DNA of 64,000 nucleotides from Urophycis tenuis (taxonomy: Eukaryota > Chordata > Actinopteri > Gadiformes > Phycidae), in NCBI GenBank assembly GCA_036785325.1, contig JAXIVH010000137.1:186001-250000 (forward strand), given 5' to 3'. The notes under the pieces are model-generated. The model worked only from the letters and a program-made list of their open reading frames with translations, searched no databases and was not told the origin of the DNA. A program made the translations under genes and the position numbers. Of the stretch, positions 31,798 through 43,963 are shown piece after piece; within the stretch, counting starts at the first letter, position 1, and every line of letters starts with the position of its first letter.

Positions 31798-34760
31798 TAG
31801 ATATTCCTCCTTTGAGCTGGGCGGCAGCAGGAGGCGGGGACCTGGACGATCCGACCCTCGGCTGCAGAAGCGAGCTCTGGGGACGTGGAACGTCACCTCT
31901 CTGGCGGGGAAGGAGCCTGAGCTGGTGTGCGAGGCTGAGAGGTACCGGCTTGATATAGTCGGGCTCACCTCGACACAGAGTTTGGGCTCCGGAACCAGCG
32001 TCCTTGAGAGGGGTTGGACTCTTTTCCACTCTGGATTTGCCCCTGGGGAGAGGCGCCGAGCGGGGGTGGGAATGCTTATTTCCCCCCGGCTCGGTGCCTG
32101 TACGTTGGGATTCACCCCGGTTGACGAAAGGGTAGCCTCCCTCCGCCTTCGGGTGGGGGGACGGGTCCTGACTGTCTTTTGTGCTTATGCACCGAACAGC
32201 AGTTTAGAATACCCACCCTTTCTGGAGTCCTTGGAGGGGGTGTTAGAAAGCGCCCCCTCTGGGGACTCCCTTGTTCTGCTGGGGGACTTCAACGCCCATG
32301 TGGGCAATGACAGTGAGACCTGGAGGGGCGTGATTGGGAGGAACAGCCCCCCTGATCTGAACCCGAGTGGTGTTTTGTTGTTGGACTTCTGTGCTCGTCA
32401 TGGATTGTCCATAACGAACACCATGTTCAAGCATAAGGGTGTCCACATGTGCACATGGCACCAGGACACCCTAGGCCGCAGTTCGATGATCGACTTTGTA
32501 GTTGTATCATCGGACTTGCGGCCGCATGTCTTGGACACTCGGGAGAAGAGAGGGGCGGAGCTGTCAACTGATCACCACCTGGTGGCGAGTTGGCTCCGAT
32601 GGCGGGGAAGATGCCGGTCAGACCTGGCAGACCCAAACGTACTGTGAGGGTCTGCTGGGAACGTCTGGCTGAATCTCCTGTCAGAACGAGCTTCAACTCC
32701 CACCTCCGGGAGAGCTTCAACCATGTCCCGGGGGAGGCGGGGGACATAGAGTCCGAGTGGACCTTGTTCCGTGCCTCCATTGTTGAAGTGGCCGACCGGA
32801 GCTGTGGCCGCAAGGTCGTCGGTGCCTGTCGCGGCGGCAACCCCCGAACCCGCTGGTGGACCCCAGCGGTAAGGGATGCCGTCAAGCTGAAGAAGGAGTC
32901 CTACCGGGCTTTTTTGGCCCGTGGGACTCCTGAGGCAGCTGATGGGTACCGGCGGGCCAAGTGGAGCGCGGCTTTGGCGGTTGCGGAGACAAAAACTCGG
33001 GTGTGGGAAGAGTTCGGTGAGGCCATGGAGAACGACTTCCGAATGGCTTCGAGGAGGTTCTGGACCACCATCCGGCGTCTCAAGAGGGGGAAGCAGTGCT
33101 CTGTCAACACCGTGTATGGGAGAGACGGGGCGCTGCTGACCTCGACTCGGGATGTCGTGAATCGGTGGGGGGAATACTTCGAAGACCTCCTCAATCCCAC
33201 CAACACGCCTTCCACTGAGAAAGCAGGGTCTGGGGACTCGGGGGGGGGGGGGACTCTCCTATCTCCGGGGCTGAGATCGCCGAGGTGGTTAAAAAGCTCC
33301 TCGGTGGGAAGGCCCCGGGGATGGACGAGATCCACCCTGAGTTCCTAAAGGCCCTGGATGCTGTGGGGCTGTCTTGGTTGACACGTCTCTGCAGCATCGC
33401 GTGGACATCGGGGGCAGTGCCTCTGGATTGGCAGACCAGGGTGGTGGTTCCCCTCTTCTAAAAGGGGGACCGGAGGGTGTGCTCCAACTACAGGGGGATC
33501 ACACTCCTCAGCCTCCCCGGTAAGGTCTATTCGGGGGTCCTGGAGAGGAGGGTCCGTAGGATAGTCGAACCTCGGATTCAGGAGGAGTAATGTGGTTTTC
33601 GTCCCGGCTGTGGAACTGTGGACCAGCTCTATACCCTCAGCGCGGTCCTCGAGGGTGCATGGGAGTTCGCCCAACCAGTCTACATATACTTTGTGGACTT
33701 GGAGAAGGCGTTCGACCGTGTCCCTTCGGGAGCCCTGTGGGAGGTGCTCCGGGAGTATGGGGTACCGGGCCCGCTGATACGGGCCATCGGGTCCCTGTAC
33801 TCCTGGTGCCAGAGCTTGGTCCGCATTGCCGGCAGTAAATCGAGCCTGTTTCCGGTGAGAGTTGGCCTCCGCCAGGGCTGCCCTTTGTCACCGATTCTGT
33901 TCACAACTTTTATGGACGGAATTTTTTGCTGCTTTTTGCAGATGATCTGGTCCTGTTGGCTTCATCAGGCCGTGACCTTCAGCTCTCACTGGAGCGGTTC
34001 GCAGCCGAGTGTGAAGCGGCTGGGATGAGGATCAGCACCTCCAAATCCGAGGCCATGGTTCTAAGCCGGAAAAAGGTGGAGTGCACTCTCCGGGTCGGGG
34101 AGGAGATCCTGCCTCAAGTGGAGGAGTTGAAGTATCTCGGGGTCTTGTTCACGAGTGAGGGGAGGATGGAGCGGGAGATTGACCGACGGACCGGTGCGGC
34201 ATCGGCAGTGATGTGGGCTCTGCACCGGTCGGTCGTGGTGAAGAAGGAGCTGAGCCGAAAGGCGAAGCTCTCAATTTACCGGTCAATCTACGTTCCTACC
34301 CTCACCTATGGTCAGGAGCTGTGGGTAGTGACCGAAAGAACGAGATCGCGAATACAAGCGGCCGAAATGAGTTTCCTCCGCAGGGTGTCCGGGCTCTCCC
34401 TTAGAGATAGGGTGAGATGCTCGGTCATACGGGAGGGGCTCAGAGTAGAACCGCTGCTCCTCCGCGTCGAGAGGAGCCAGTTGCGGTGGCTCGAGCATCT
34501 AGTGAGGATGCCTCCTGGACGCCTCCCTGGGGAGGTGTTCCGGGCACGTCCCTCCGGGAGGAGGCCCCGGGGAAGACCCAGGACACGCTGGAGGGACTAT
34601 GTCTCTCGGCTGGCCTGGGAACGCTTCGGGATCCCCCCGGAAGAGCTGGACGAAGTGGCTGGGGAGAGGGAAGTCTGGGCTTCTCTCCTCAGGCTGCTGC
34701 CCCCGCGACCCGACCCCGGATAAGCGGGAGGAAATGGATGGATGGATGGATGGATGGATA
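31798..34760 (+). mobile_element. Rex3 (RTE-clade) LINE with endonuclease and reverse transcriptase, decayed
   Basis: Endonuclease: AERYRLDIVGLTSTQS, VFCAYAPNSS, VLLGDFNAHVGND, DFVVVSSDLRPH, STDHHLVAS (31925-32647). Connector: RWWTPAVRDAVKLKKESY (32590-33348). Reverse transcriptase: GGKAPG-type start, FVDLEKAFDRVPSG, GLRQGCPLSPILF (33618-34028), LLFADDLVLLASS (33926-34723), with C-terminal QLRWLEHLVRMPPGRLPG. TGGCAGACCAGGGTGGTGGT at 33429-33448 matches the conserved Rex3 RT region. The 3' end is a (GGAT)n run at 34735-34760. At least four frame changes and a stop (TAA at about 33588) make it inactive; the 5' end is truncated. Confidence 0.92.
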
Positions 34761-35090
34761 TAACGTTACGCACTCACACGCGCACACACACACACACACA
34801 GTAGGATTTTAGTGTAGGATTTTATCACTGAATGCTGACCATTAAACTGCCAAAATGCCCAAACGTTACAACGATATAACTTTTTCTATTAACTTTGCTA
34901 TCTCATCAGACTGTCACATTCGTCACTTTCGATATAACGTTACACACACACACACGTGCGGACGCGGACACACACACACACACAGCTACAACACTAATGC
35001 TAACGCTACCGTGGTGTAGAATGTTATCGCACATGCTGATTGCTGGCCATTAAACTGCCAAAATACACAAACGTTATACAATAATATATA
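34758..35090. repeat. Two-copy tandem duplication with (CA)n tracts
   Basis: GATATAACGTTACGCACTCA, a CA tract, then TGACCATTAAACTGCCAAAAT and CAAACGTTACA recur about 180 bases later as GATATAACGTTACACACACA, a CA tract, TGGCCATTAAACTGCCAAAAT and CAAACGTTATACA. Diverged; no coding. Confidence 0.75.
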
Positions 35091-36350
35091 TACACCAACA
35101 AAAGCGCCGTGAGATGTGAATAAAGTTTTTCATTTATTGTAGCAACGTAATTTCACTCACCGACATCACTTTCCAACTCCTATTCCGATATTTTGCCGAA
35201 AGGGAAGGTGGCAAGGGGTGGACTTAACTTTCACGGTGATTCCGTGTGGGCGGGTCTTGACCGGCTGGACGTCAAGCCCCGCCCCCCGAAGGTACTGCAA
35301 GGCCGCAGCCGTTAGTTCTTGCGGGTTTTGGCCGGTATTGAGATTTCCGATGCCGCCTTGAACGCATCACCTGTAGCTCGGTGTGTGTGAGGGTGTGACA
35401 CACCGAGAGGAAAGGACGGAGTGAATGGAGTAGGCAGAGAGAAACTCGTTGTTCTCTAGTTGGCACATGATTGGGAGTTTTCTTTTAATATTGATGAACA
35501 TTGCGATTGGTACTGAACTACGAGCGAGTATTTACTTCCAAGACGTCGTCGGAGTGTTTCCTCAGCTTTTGAGCTGTTCTGGTGAGTTAGCTTAGCTCAA
35601 TTGGCACTATCGTGGCGGTTCAATGCATTGAGAGATAAATAACCAGTCACAATAGTCGGTGGATGCTTGATCATAATGGATGTGTGTTTCATATTGTGAT
35701 GATGTGACAGTTTCATATTGATTATTTTGATTGTTGTTTGATTTTATTGATTGATTGATTTTGAGTGTTCAGCACATTTTTTCCTCGCGGCCTGCTAGCG
35801 AGGCTAACGAGCTCACGTACCGTAGCTGTTGCTGTAAAGTGCGAGTGATGCAGAGAAATGCCATGATGTTTACATTCAATGTGTTGGTATATTTTTCATG
35901 ATCCAAGTTGCATAAATTACAATTTATGTTTAAAATTAGATGTATGTTTATTCAGTGAATTTCATATATTCATTTCAAATGTTAAAAAGACATGGTGTGG
36001 AAGTCTAACGGTTCTGCATACTTGTATGCAGACTGTTTTTTTTTTTGAGGGACGATTCTGTCTGTGCCATGCGAGGAGCTGCTTCGCCGTGGTCCAGGAC
36101 TCCATTGCTGCTTTCTGCATGTCAGGACATCGACATAGGGATGTTTGCCGTACCAGGAGGGCGGTAGGAATAAAAAAAAGGAAGAAATCCACCTGAGAAG
36201 CTCTATCCATTTTTTGCTACTTTGCTCCGCCTGAACTCAGGTTGTTTTTTTGTTTGAGCTCAAGACTAACCAATAACTGACTGTGAAACAGTGAAGTGGT
36301 ACCACATTTATTTATTTTTTTCCTTAACACAAAGTGCACTTATTTCAGTA
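35091..36350. other. GC-rich then AT-rich intergenic stretch; no gene recognised
   Basis: 35200-35400 is CpG-rich (CCCCGCCCCCCGAAGG) and is followed by a GTGAGT at 35581-35586, so an untranslated first exon is imaginable, but nothing supports it. Open frames at 35.9-36.2 kb lack motifs. Confidence 0.5.
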
Positions 36351-36528
36351 TGTGACGAGTGGGGGGTAATTTAATGTATGTTGCCAACAACGCCACCAGG
36401 GGAGTCGCGCCCCAGGAAATAGTTTATTAGGATTGACTAAGGTCACACAGGTTCGAATCCCCACAAGGGCAGAGACAGTATGGAAAATTACAAAAAACAC
36501 TTTATTTTTAATAACACAGCATATGAAC

Positions 36529-37665
36529 TAGGGATGCAACGATACAGTGTGCCCACGGTTCGGTTTGTATCACGGTTTTTGGGCCACGGTTTCGGTTCGG
36601 TTTCGATATATCAGTATTATCTTAGTTCTAACATGCAATAGGTTATTTGCCCTTCCTATATCAAATCAACAAGGCGCTACTACTCACACTTGCAGAGACG
36701 ATATTAAATGTAAAATAGGCACAGGTGAAGTCAAATTACAAAATTTATTATAAAAAAGGAACACTTATTCTTGCCCTCTGTCAAAAATAGGCAATATTAA
36801 ATGTGCAAAAGGTGCAGCAAAGTAATGTAAAAATGTAAACATGAACATATTAAATCAACTCAAACAACAAATATTGTCAGCCACACACCATCAAAGTTCT
36901 GGAATGACTTTGCTGCTGAAATGCGTGCGGGAGGGGATACTGTAACGAGGTTCGAGTGCCTTTATCATGTAGCGGAATCCCGTGTCCAAAACCACTGAAT
37001 AGGGCTGCATGTCTTTCGCTATGAAGACGCCCATTGCTTTTGTTATTTCCTTGTGTTTTTCTGAATTATAACAAAATTGTTGTTGGAAGGCTGCAGCAAT
37101 GGATGGTTGCGTTTTCGCTGACAAACCAGCTCTCCGTGCTGCTCCACTCAGGGGTACAGCCGGGTGATGGCGACGTAAGTGAGCCAACATGTTCGATGTG
37201 TTACCTGAGTTGTAGGCGATTGTAGTAAAGCAAAGCTTGCACACCGTGCTTTGCTTGCTGACAGTCTTTTTGCCTTGCTCATCATAATCCACACTGAAGC
37301 CGAAATGTTCCCACACAGCGGATTTAAAAGAAGGTGGCGCCTCTTCAAATTTTCTTTTTTCCGTTTCACTCGCCATGATAAATCAACCGGGAAAGTTTTG
37401 TGTAGTTTCTCTCAGGTTTCCCCTCACATCTCCAGCGTCTGCATTCAGAGCGCCGATTGAGCACAATTACATAGAAAACACCTCCCCCGGGTCCTAAGCA
37501 GTCCTGGCTATGGCCCAATACACAGAATGTGTGGACAATAACCACGCATTAAACATTAAAGTTTAATGTCACGCGCACCGAAATATCGCGGTTCATGTGG
37601 GTGAATCGAACCGAACAGGGCGAACCGAACGGTTCGATGAAATACCGAAAACCGTTGCATCCCTA
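36529..37665 (-). mobile_element. Internally deleted hAT with TAGGGATGCAACG ends
   Basis: A 1137-bp unit with inverted ends TAGGGATGCAACG and CGTTGCATCCCTA, and the 8-bp duplication ATATGAAC at 36521-36528 and 37666-37673. It carries only the N-terminal part of a transposase (36891-37376, minus). Subterminal CGGTTCGGTT/AACCGAAC words face each other. It is nested in the solo LTR. Confidence 0.92.
36891..37376 (-). pseudogene. BED zinc-finger N-terminus of a ZBED-type hAT transposase
   Basis: 161 codons starting MASETEKRKFEEAP. The BED finger is visible: SAVWEHFGFS, then VCKLCFTTI (CX2C) and NTSNMLAHLRRHH (HX4H-like). Next come KTQPSIAAAFQQQF and KEITKAMGVFIAKDMQP, the usual lead-in to the RNase H-like catalytic core, ending at a stop just after VIPEL. 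The catalytic domain is missing, so it could at most bind DNA. Confidence 0.8.
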
Positions 37666-38001
37666 ATATGAACCTTCACAATCATAAAATGTGGAAGGTT
37701 TGTCGGTTTGAAATAGGCCAAATAAGGAGTAACTAAAGATAAAGGGGAAGACAGAGCTGGGGCTTACCACGGCGACCGAAATCAAGAAAAGGGGGGAACC
37801 AAATACACCCGTGGCACACACGCACACACACACACGCACGCTCAGGGGGTGAACAAAACCCACCACCAGGGGTGAGGTCGCCGCCTTGGGCCCACAGCAC
37901 CTGTCAACAAAAGAAAAGCACAAAATATTTAAACCAGGAAATCCACAACGCTGATACACCCACACACACACACACACACACACACAACGTTCCCAATTAC
38001 A

Positions 38002-38130
38002 AACCAAATAAACCAAATGTAAATAAACCAATTGTAAATAAACAAATGTAAATAAACCAATTGTAAATAAACAAATGTAAATAAACCAATTGTAAATAAA
38101 TGTAAATAAACCAATTGTAAATAAACAAAA
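38002..38130. repeat. Minisatellite, AAACCAATTGTAAATA-type unit
   Basis: Alternating AAATGTAAATA and AACCAATTGTAAATA units repeat about five times inside the solo LTR. A second array with an 18-base unit (AAAGCCAAAGGCGATGT) lies at 38214-38270. Confidence 0.9.
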
Positions 38131-38861
38131 TAAACTCGGCCGATGAAAGGCAAAAAGAAACCTAATTGAGTCAGTAAAACATTAAAAGATCGCATAGGCA
38201 GCATAGAGCCAAAGGCGAGGTAAAGCCAAAGGCGATGTAAAGCCAAAGGCGATGTAAAGCCAAAGCAGCGGTATAGAGCCCAAGCACCGGTGAGTCCAGT
38301 GACTGTGGCGGCGGTTCGGGAGTACCGTCGGCCTCACCGGTACAGCGTCCTAGCGTGCCAGGGGAGGGACGCTCCAAGCTGCAGCACAGAGAGTGATCAT
38401 CACTATAGGTAGGAAATTGCTTACAGAAAAGAAGGCGGACAATGCCGACTTACCGACGGAGGCCGGACACACGCTCAGGAGAGCCCTCGGCAACGCAACT
38501 CGAATGATAACAACACAGCGCGCCACACTGCCACAGAGAGGAGGACCGCGTCACCATTACGCATCGCATTGCTGAATGGGAGGAGTAAAAGATGTGCGCA
38601 CATTACCTGAGCGTGGTCACGAAACAGTGTGTACCTCTAAGGGACACACCGACCGGCACACGGGCATAATCAGCCACCTTCCTGACTCCGGTTTTTAACA
38701 CTGGCCACAGCCACCACGGCGTCAGCCGAACCGGAAGGAGAGAGAGAGCAAAGGGACGCCAGGTGTGACCCCCCTCTATATCAGCACGGAGCGGCAAAGC
38801 ACCACCCATCAATCACTGCTCCAGCTGGGAAGGGGAGGGGGTTAACGGCGCTCCGGTCACA

Positions 38862-39615
38862 TTTAGTTTTATTTTATTCTTTTCTTAATTTCTTAAGGTA
38901 TTGAAATACTTTATTTTTTTCGTTTTGCATCCATTTTGATTGTTTAAAGTATTTTTGTGGTATATTTGATCTTTATTTTTACATAAAGATAATTTTCTGT
39001 TACATAAACTGGGGTCCTGTGTGGTGTGTGGGTTGGAGGTCTCATTTACTCTATTACAGAGCCTGCTACTGCCAATCTCCTTTCCCAACCTAGAAAAACA
39101 GTGAGTGTGAATCTGAGTAAGAGAGAGGGACACACGTCCAGGTTACATGTGCAATTTACATCGGTATTAACATACTACACTGTCACACTGTCATTTATTT
39201 ATCTTAATTTCTTTCTCTACTCTCGTTAACTTTTGTATTTAATAACACATGTAATAAAGTAACATAAATAGTTCAATATTGTGCTTGTGGTGGGGGTGGG
39301 GGTGCCGACGGTCGGTCCGCCCAGGGCGCAAAGCTAGCCAGGACCGCCTCGGACCATGAGAATCCACTGTGAACATCTCAGATGTTCACACATATTCATT
39401 TATTGTATCAATTTATTTGTCCAAACCTCAGACCTCTGGTAGCATTAGCCCAATAGTACTGTATTTGAGTTGGACTTATGTTTATGTTATGTTATGTTAT
39501 TTTTCAACTAAAGTAGATCCAGAGATGTTTGGTATGTACCTTTTGTCATCAACATCCCCAAGTAAGTTTACACAATTTAACAACATATGAGTTGTTCTGA
39601 TTCAACCTGATACTG
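38862..39615. other. Intergenic stretch 3' of C3-A
   Basis: AT-rich. Around 39290-39350, GGTGCCGACGGTCGGTCCGC and AGGACCGCCTC recall the ends of the CAGGGGCGGT hAT family and may be a relic. No gene seen. Confidence 0.4.
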
Positions 39616-39621
39616 TTTATT
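39616..39621 (-). terminator. C3-A polyadenylation signal
   Basis: AATAAA on the minus strand, 140 bases past the C3-A stop codon at 39761-39763. It is the first canonical signal after the stop. Confidence 0.7.
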
Positions 39622-39760
39622 TTATACTACAATCAAGATTGAATCCTCAAACACAATATCTCCATCAATTCACTCAATCAAGTACAGAAATAATTTTGTC
39701 CAAATCATATCCAGATTCAGAAGCAAAAACAAGATTCTGTGGCCTGGGTCTACATTCACA

Positions 39761-39902
39761 CTATTCCTTGCATCCTTCAGCTTCGAATGTATAAAGAAGG
39801 TCCTCCAGGCCTGTGCAGGTGTCTTCATAGATAGTCGTCTGGCATTCTGTGTCTGTTGGCCAGTACTCTATCCATGTTTTCTCCCCTAGCACATATTGAA
39901 AC
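39761..39902 (-). CDS. c3: C3-A final exon, end of C345C module
   Basis: After TTTTTTCCAG it reads FQYVLGEKTWIEYWP, TDTECQTTIYED, TCTGLEDLLYTF, EAEGCKE, then TAG. The last Cys lies three residues from the stop, as expected for the disulfide that closes the netrin-like module. Confidence 0.9.
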
Positions 39903-42075
39903 CTGGAAAAAAGGGGAAAGCACATTTTTCTTTCGTATTTGAGTTGACTACATATTATGACACTGCTGCTGCAATGGCGTCGTTGGTCTGAAGTCTTGTA
40001 ATGGAGTACATTTAGATATAAATATATATGATGTCATTAGTCTGCAATATTGTAATGGAGTACATTCTGTACACTCTGCACCTTATTCTGCATTTCAACC
40101 TGCACCTTTATCGCTCATTTGCACTTCTGGTTAGAACGCCAACTGCATTGTGTTGTCCCTGTACTTGTACTCTGCACAATAACAATAAAATTGAATCTTA
40201 TCTAATCTATTCTAAATGAATGCGCCACTCTCCGCTCCAGCTTTTTAGATATAAATAAGTATTATTTTATTACATAATTGGTCCGTGCATATTTCACTAA
40301 AAGTAATAACAAAGTAGCCTAAATTGCGTCCATCTGCATTCATTTTGTGTAAAAGCTGCTGACTGGGGTGATGAAGCATCAATTGAGGAAACAAACAAAA
40401 CATTTCACGTGGTAAAGGAGTCAGATGTGGAAACTAAAGCTTGCTTTTCATTTGCATGAAAGGTCCCAATGTTACCATGTTATTTATAGCTTAGGGTTAG
40501 CTATTTAATAATTAATGATACCTAATGTTGCTGCTCCAAGCGCCAGGCTCAGTCGAGCCCTTAAAATTATTCTTACATTTTTTTATGTTTACATATTCCT
40601 CGATGCGGAAAATAACATTTAAATCAAGGAATATTTAACGTTTTTTTTTGTTTCTGGCTCAAGCTTTATGCCGTCTTCCGCCAGAGGATGATAACGTAGC
40701 AGGACTGCTGGATCCAAGATCAACTCCCATGCAACTTTTTCTTTTATTTGGGAGGTCCAGACGTGACACGTGAGCTAGGCGGGACCCTGCCTCTCCATCA
40801 TCTTTTTTAGTAGCCTAAAGCCACTGGCATACATATAGGCAGCGCTGTCACTGAATTCACATGGTGAGGAGTCTCCATAAAACCAGAGGTTGGGGCGGAC
40901 ACAGCTTTTGAAAAAGTGGGAGGGCTTGTCGAGGTGGCTCGGAGAACCTTTACTACATCAGTGCTAAGCTACCGGTGGAATCAAGCAGTAACATGGCTGA
41001 CACTAGATAGTTGACAATAGAGCACCGTCATTGGACATGGGGGGGGCAATCTGCAACCTCCCCTTAGTGGCCACCTCAGTTTTACACACTGGCCCTTTAA
41101 GTGCCTGATGTAAAAGGACCAGATGAATGAATGTTACTATATATTCTTCATTTGTTTCAGTCTCATCTATTCTGGTATTGGGGATTTGGGGGATTTTGAA
41201 TATCATAGATGTGATTTCCTGCATTCTGCTGCATTTAAGGGTGACCTGGTGGAGATCCTACATTTATTTTGGTGGGGGGTAAATCCATCTATTTATCTAT
41301 CAATCCAACACATTGTATATATTTTAACAGTCTAGATGGTTGAATATTAGATTTGAGGATGAAACGATAGGGTGGGCGAAGGCAATTTTTGGGTGGGCTT
41401 GATCCCACTGGCCCAACACATATCAAGCAGGTTCACCGTTAAATTCCATGAATGGCTAAAAGTATAAAAACAAAAAACTTACTCATTTCCAACTTTCTCT
41501 GTATTGAGAAATGTGCCCATGATGAGATAGCGGTTGCCTTCGCTCAGGCCTAGAGTCTCTCTGCAGTGGGAATAACCAATGAATTTGCGTAGTTTACCCA
41601 ATGGAGCTTTATCAGAAGATCCTGTAAATAAAGAAGCGAGTGAGGTGTGAAATGGTTTCAAGGTCATTCATTACTTTATGAACTGTCACATCGAGGGTAT
41701 TTGTGAACCTCAACCACCTATGACATTGAGTCAATCGAGTGAGACCAGAGGGACCCTAATGCAATTCATTTGTACATACATTCTCACTGTTATACATTGC
41801 ATTGATTGAGAACAACCACAGGAAAACACAGTTTGATGCTTGAAACAAAGATGGCTTCATCCTTCAAATCTTCCCTATAAAGATGTTATTAAGGTCACCT
41901 TTACCAAGCTTGTACTATGAAAGAGATAAATACTTGCCTTCCTTGATCACTTTCTCTATCCGCATGTTGAAAATATCAGTGATTTGGAAAATGTCATCGC
42001 TTTCAAGAACAACTTTATACACTGAGGACAGAGGAGTTAGACACTGTTATTCTGATCTTCTTAAGCTGCCCCGCC

Positions 42076-42138
<63 letters not shown>

Positions 42139-43511
42139 TCAAACATGCATGAAAGCAAATTCTTACCATAATCTATTTTCGCATTAGCATCACAGACCTT
42201 TTCATTTCGCACATTATTTTCAATTTTACCCTTCTTCTGCATGGTGCATTCCTCTGGAATTACAAAGTAGGTACAAAAAGATACAGTGTTTAAGTGAAAT
42301 TGCATGGGGCAATGTGTGTGGGTGCACATAGTTTGTCAATATACTGTAGCTTGTAGGTTTACTGGTTGAATGTCTCTGCTGATGGTTAAGATGATAGATT
42401 AGATTACCTTCAGCACATTTGCGTACATTCCCTTGAGCGAGATGAAGTAAATGTCCTTTTTCCCTAAATGGATGATAGAATTTCATACAAGGTTTCTCTG
42501 CAAGGAAGACAAAATGGAGGATTTGATGGTTTGAAAAAATGATGAGGTTCCTTGACAGAAATAGTTATTTAGTCTATAAAACTATAAGTTGTAGCTTGAA
42601 AGTAATATTTGTGATTATGAGAAAAAAAATTCTGGGCTACTGTAGAAAAATGGCAGTACAACATGGCAGGATCTTAATATTACATATATAAACATATATA
42701 ATTTAATACATACATACGTATATCATTTCTGCCAAGTCTGTTTGTTTAATGCCAGTGATTTCTACTCATGGCACCTTTAACATGTTATACAGATATATTT
42801 CTAGCATACAAATACTTGAAAGTAATACAATAATTGTCCGGACAGTAATACTTCTAAATATAATACTACTAAGACTCACCATTATAGAACTCATAGATAG
42901 ATACAGCTGCTGGTTGTAAGACACCAACTTTAATTGTTAGCACATTGACCGTATAGATAGCAGATATACAGTACAAACAATGCAAGTCTATAGTATGTGC
43001 AAATACAATTGTGCACAGATGAAAATGTAAACACGTGTAGACGTGTCTACAAACTCACCATTATAGTACTCATAGATAGATACAGCTGCTGGTTGTAAGA
43101 CACCAACTTTCATTGGCTTTGTGATCCTGAAAGCCACTTCCTCTGGCTTTTTGTGGCTCACCTGAAGAGAGCAAACAGAAAGGTAGTTACTAGGTAGTTG
43201 TGTAGGGGCTAAAGTAGTCACATGCATATGGGGAAAGTGACCTACCTTGTCCAGGTAAATGATTAGGGAGCCTCTGTCTGACAGCAATTTGTCCATTTCA
43301 TATTTTGCAATGACTCTGTCCTTCGTCTTTGACAACTACATGCACACAGACATGTTAATGCAATGTATTCACAGGTTGTGTTATTGTTTAACAAATAGCA
43401 GAAATGGCTCACTTTGGTGAGATCCGATATGTCAGGGGTGTAACCAGTCAGCAAACCAATGTCCAAGATTGTCATGCCTGCATCTTTATTATCCTTATAT
43501 CTGTAAGAAGC

Positions 43512-43568
<57 letters not shown>

Positions 43569-43929
43569 CACAATATGTACGAATATAGAACAGGAAAACT
43601 ATTTTTAAAACATATTGAAAGTAAAAGCAAATTTATGATAATATTCATAGGTGGGTAATCGGCAATGAATGTGGCTATGAATGACAATGCACACAACATA
43701 TGCATGGTCTGTGTACATTTTCTTGAAAAGTCATTAAAAAACATGTGCAAAATCAAATGTGTTCAACTTACAAGAACTCCATTTTAAGCACATATTCATC
43801 ACGAACAGAATCTACCACTGAAGACAAGAGAATGAACATAACATTAAAATGCTAGAATTTAAATTTTAAGTATACGTAACCCCCAACGAAGCAATTTCCC
43901 TCAGGGATTATTAAAGTATTTCTGTCTGT

Positions 43930-43963
<34 letters not shown>

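Larger units (their letters stand above)
36351..38861 (-). mobile_element. Gypsy solo LTR, interrupted by a hAT
   Basis: Bounded by TGTGACGAGTGG and GCTCCGGTCACA. Without the hAT it is about 1366 bp, close to the 1432-bp LTRs of the Gypsy element at 46-54 kb. The left end (3' end in minus sense) carries TTGCCAACAACGCCACC, then GGCAGAGACAG and AACACTTTATT, in the same order as that family. Internal minisatellites lie at 38002-38130 and 38214-38270. No coding region or second LTR follows, so it is a recombined solo LTR. I see no clear target duplication. Confidence 0.7.

Noticed and set aside
32901..33335. Minus-strand open frame of 144 codons
   Set aside because: Antisense of the Rex3 coding region; no independent motif.
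35581..35586. Donor-like GTGAGT after a CpG-rich stretch as an untranslated first exon
   Set aside because: No coding exon or acceptor partner nearby; one hexamer is not enough.
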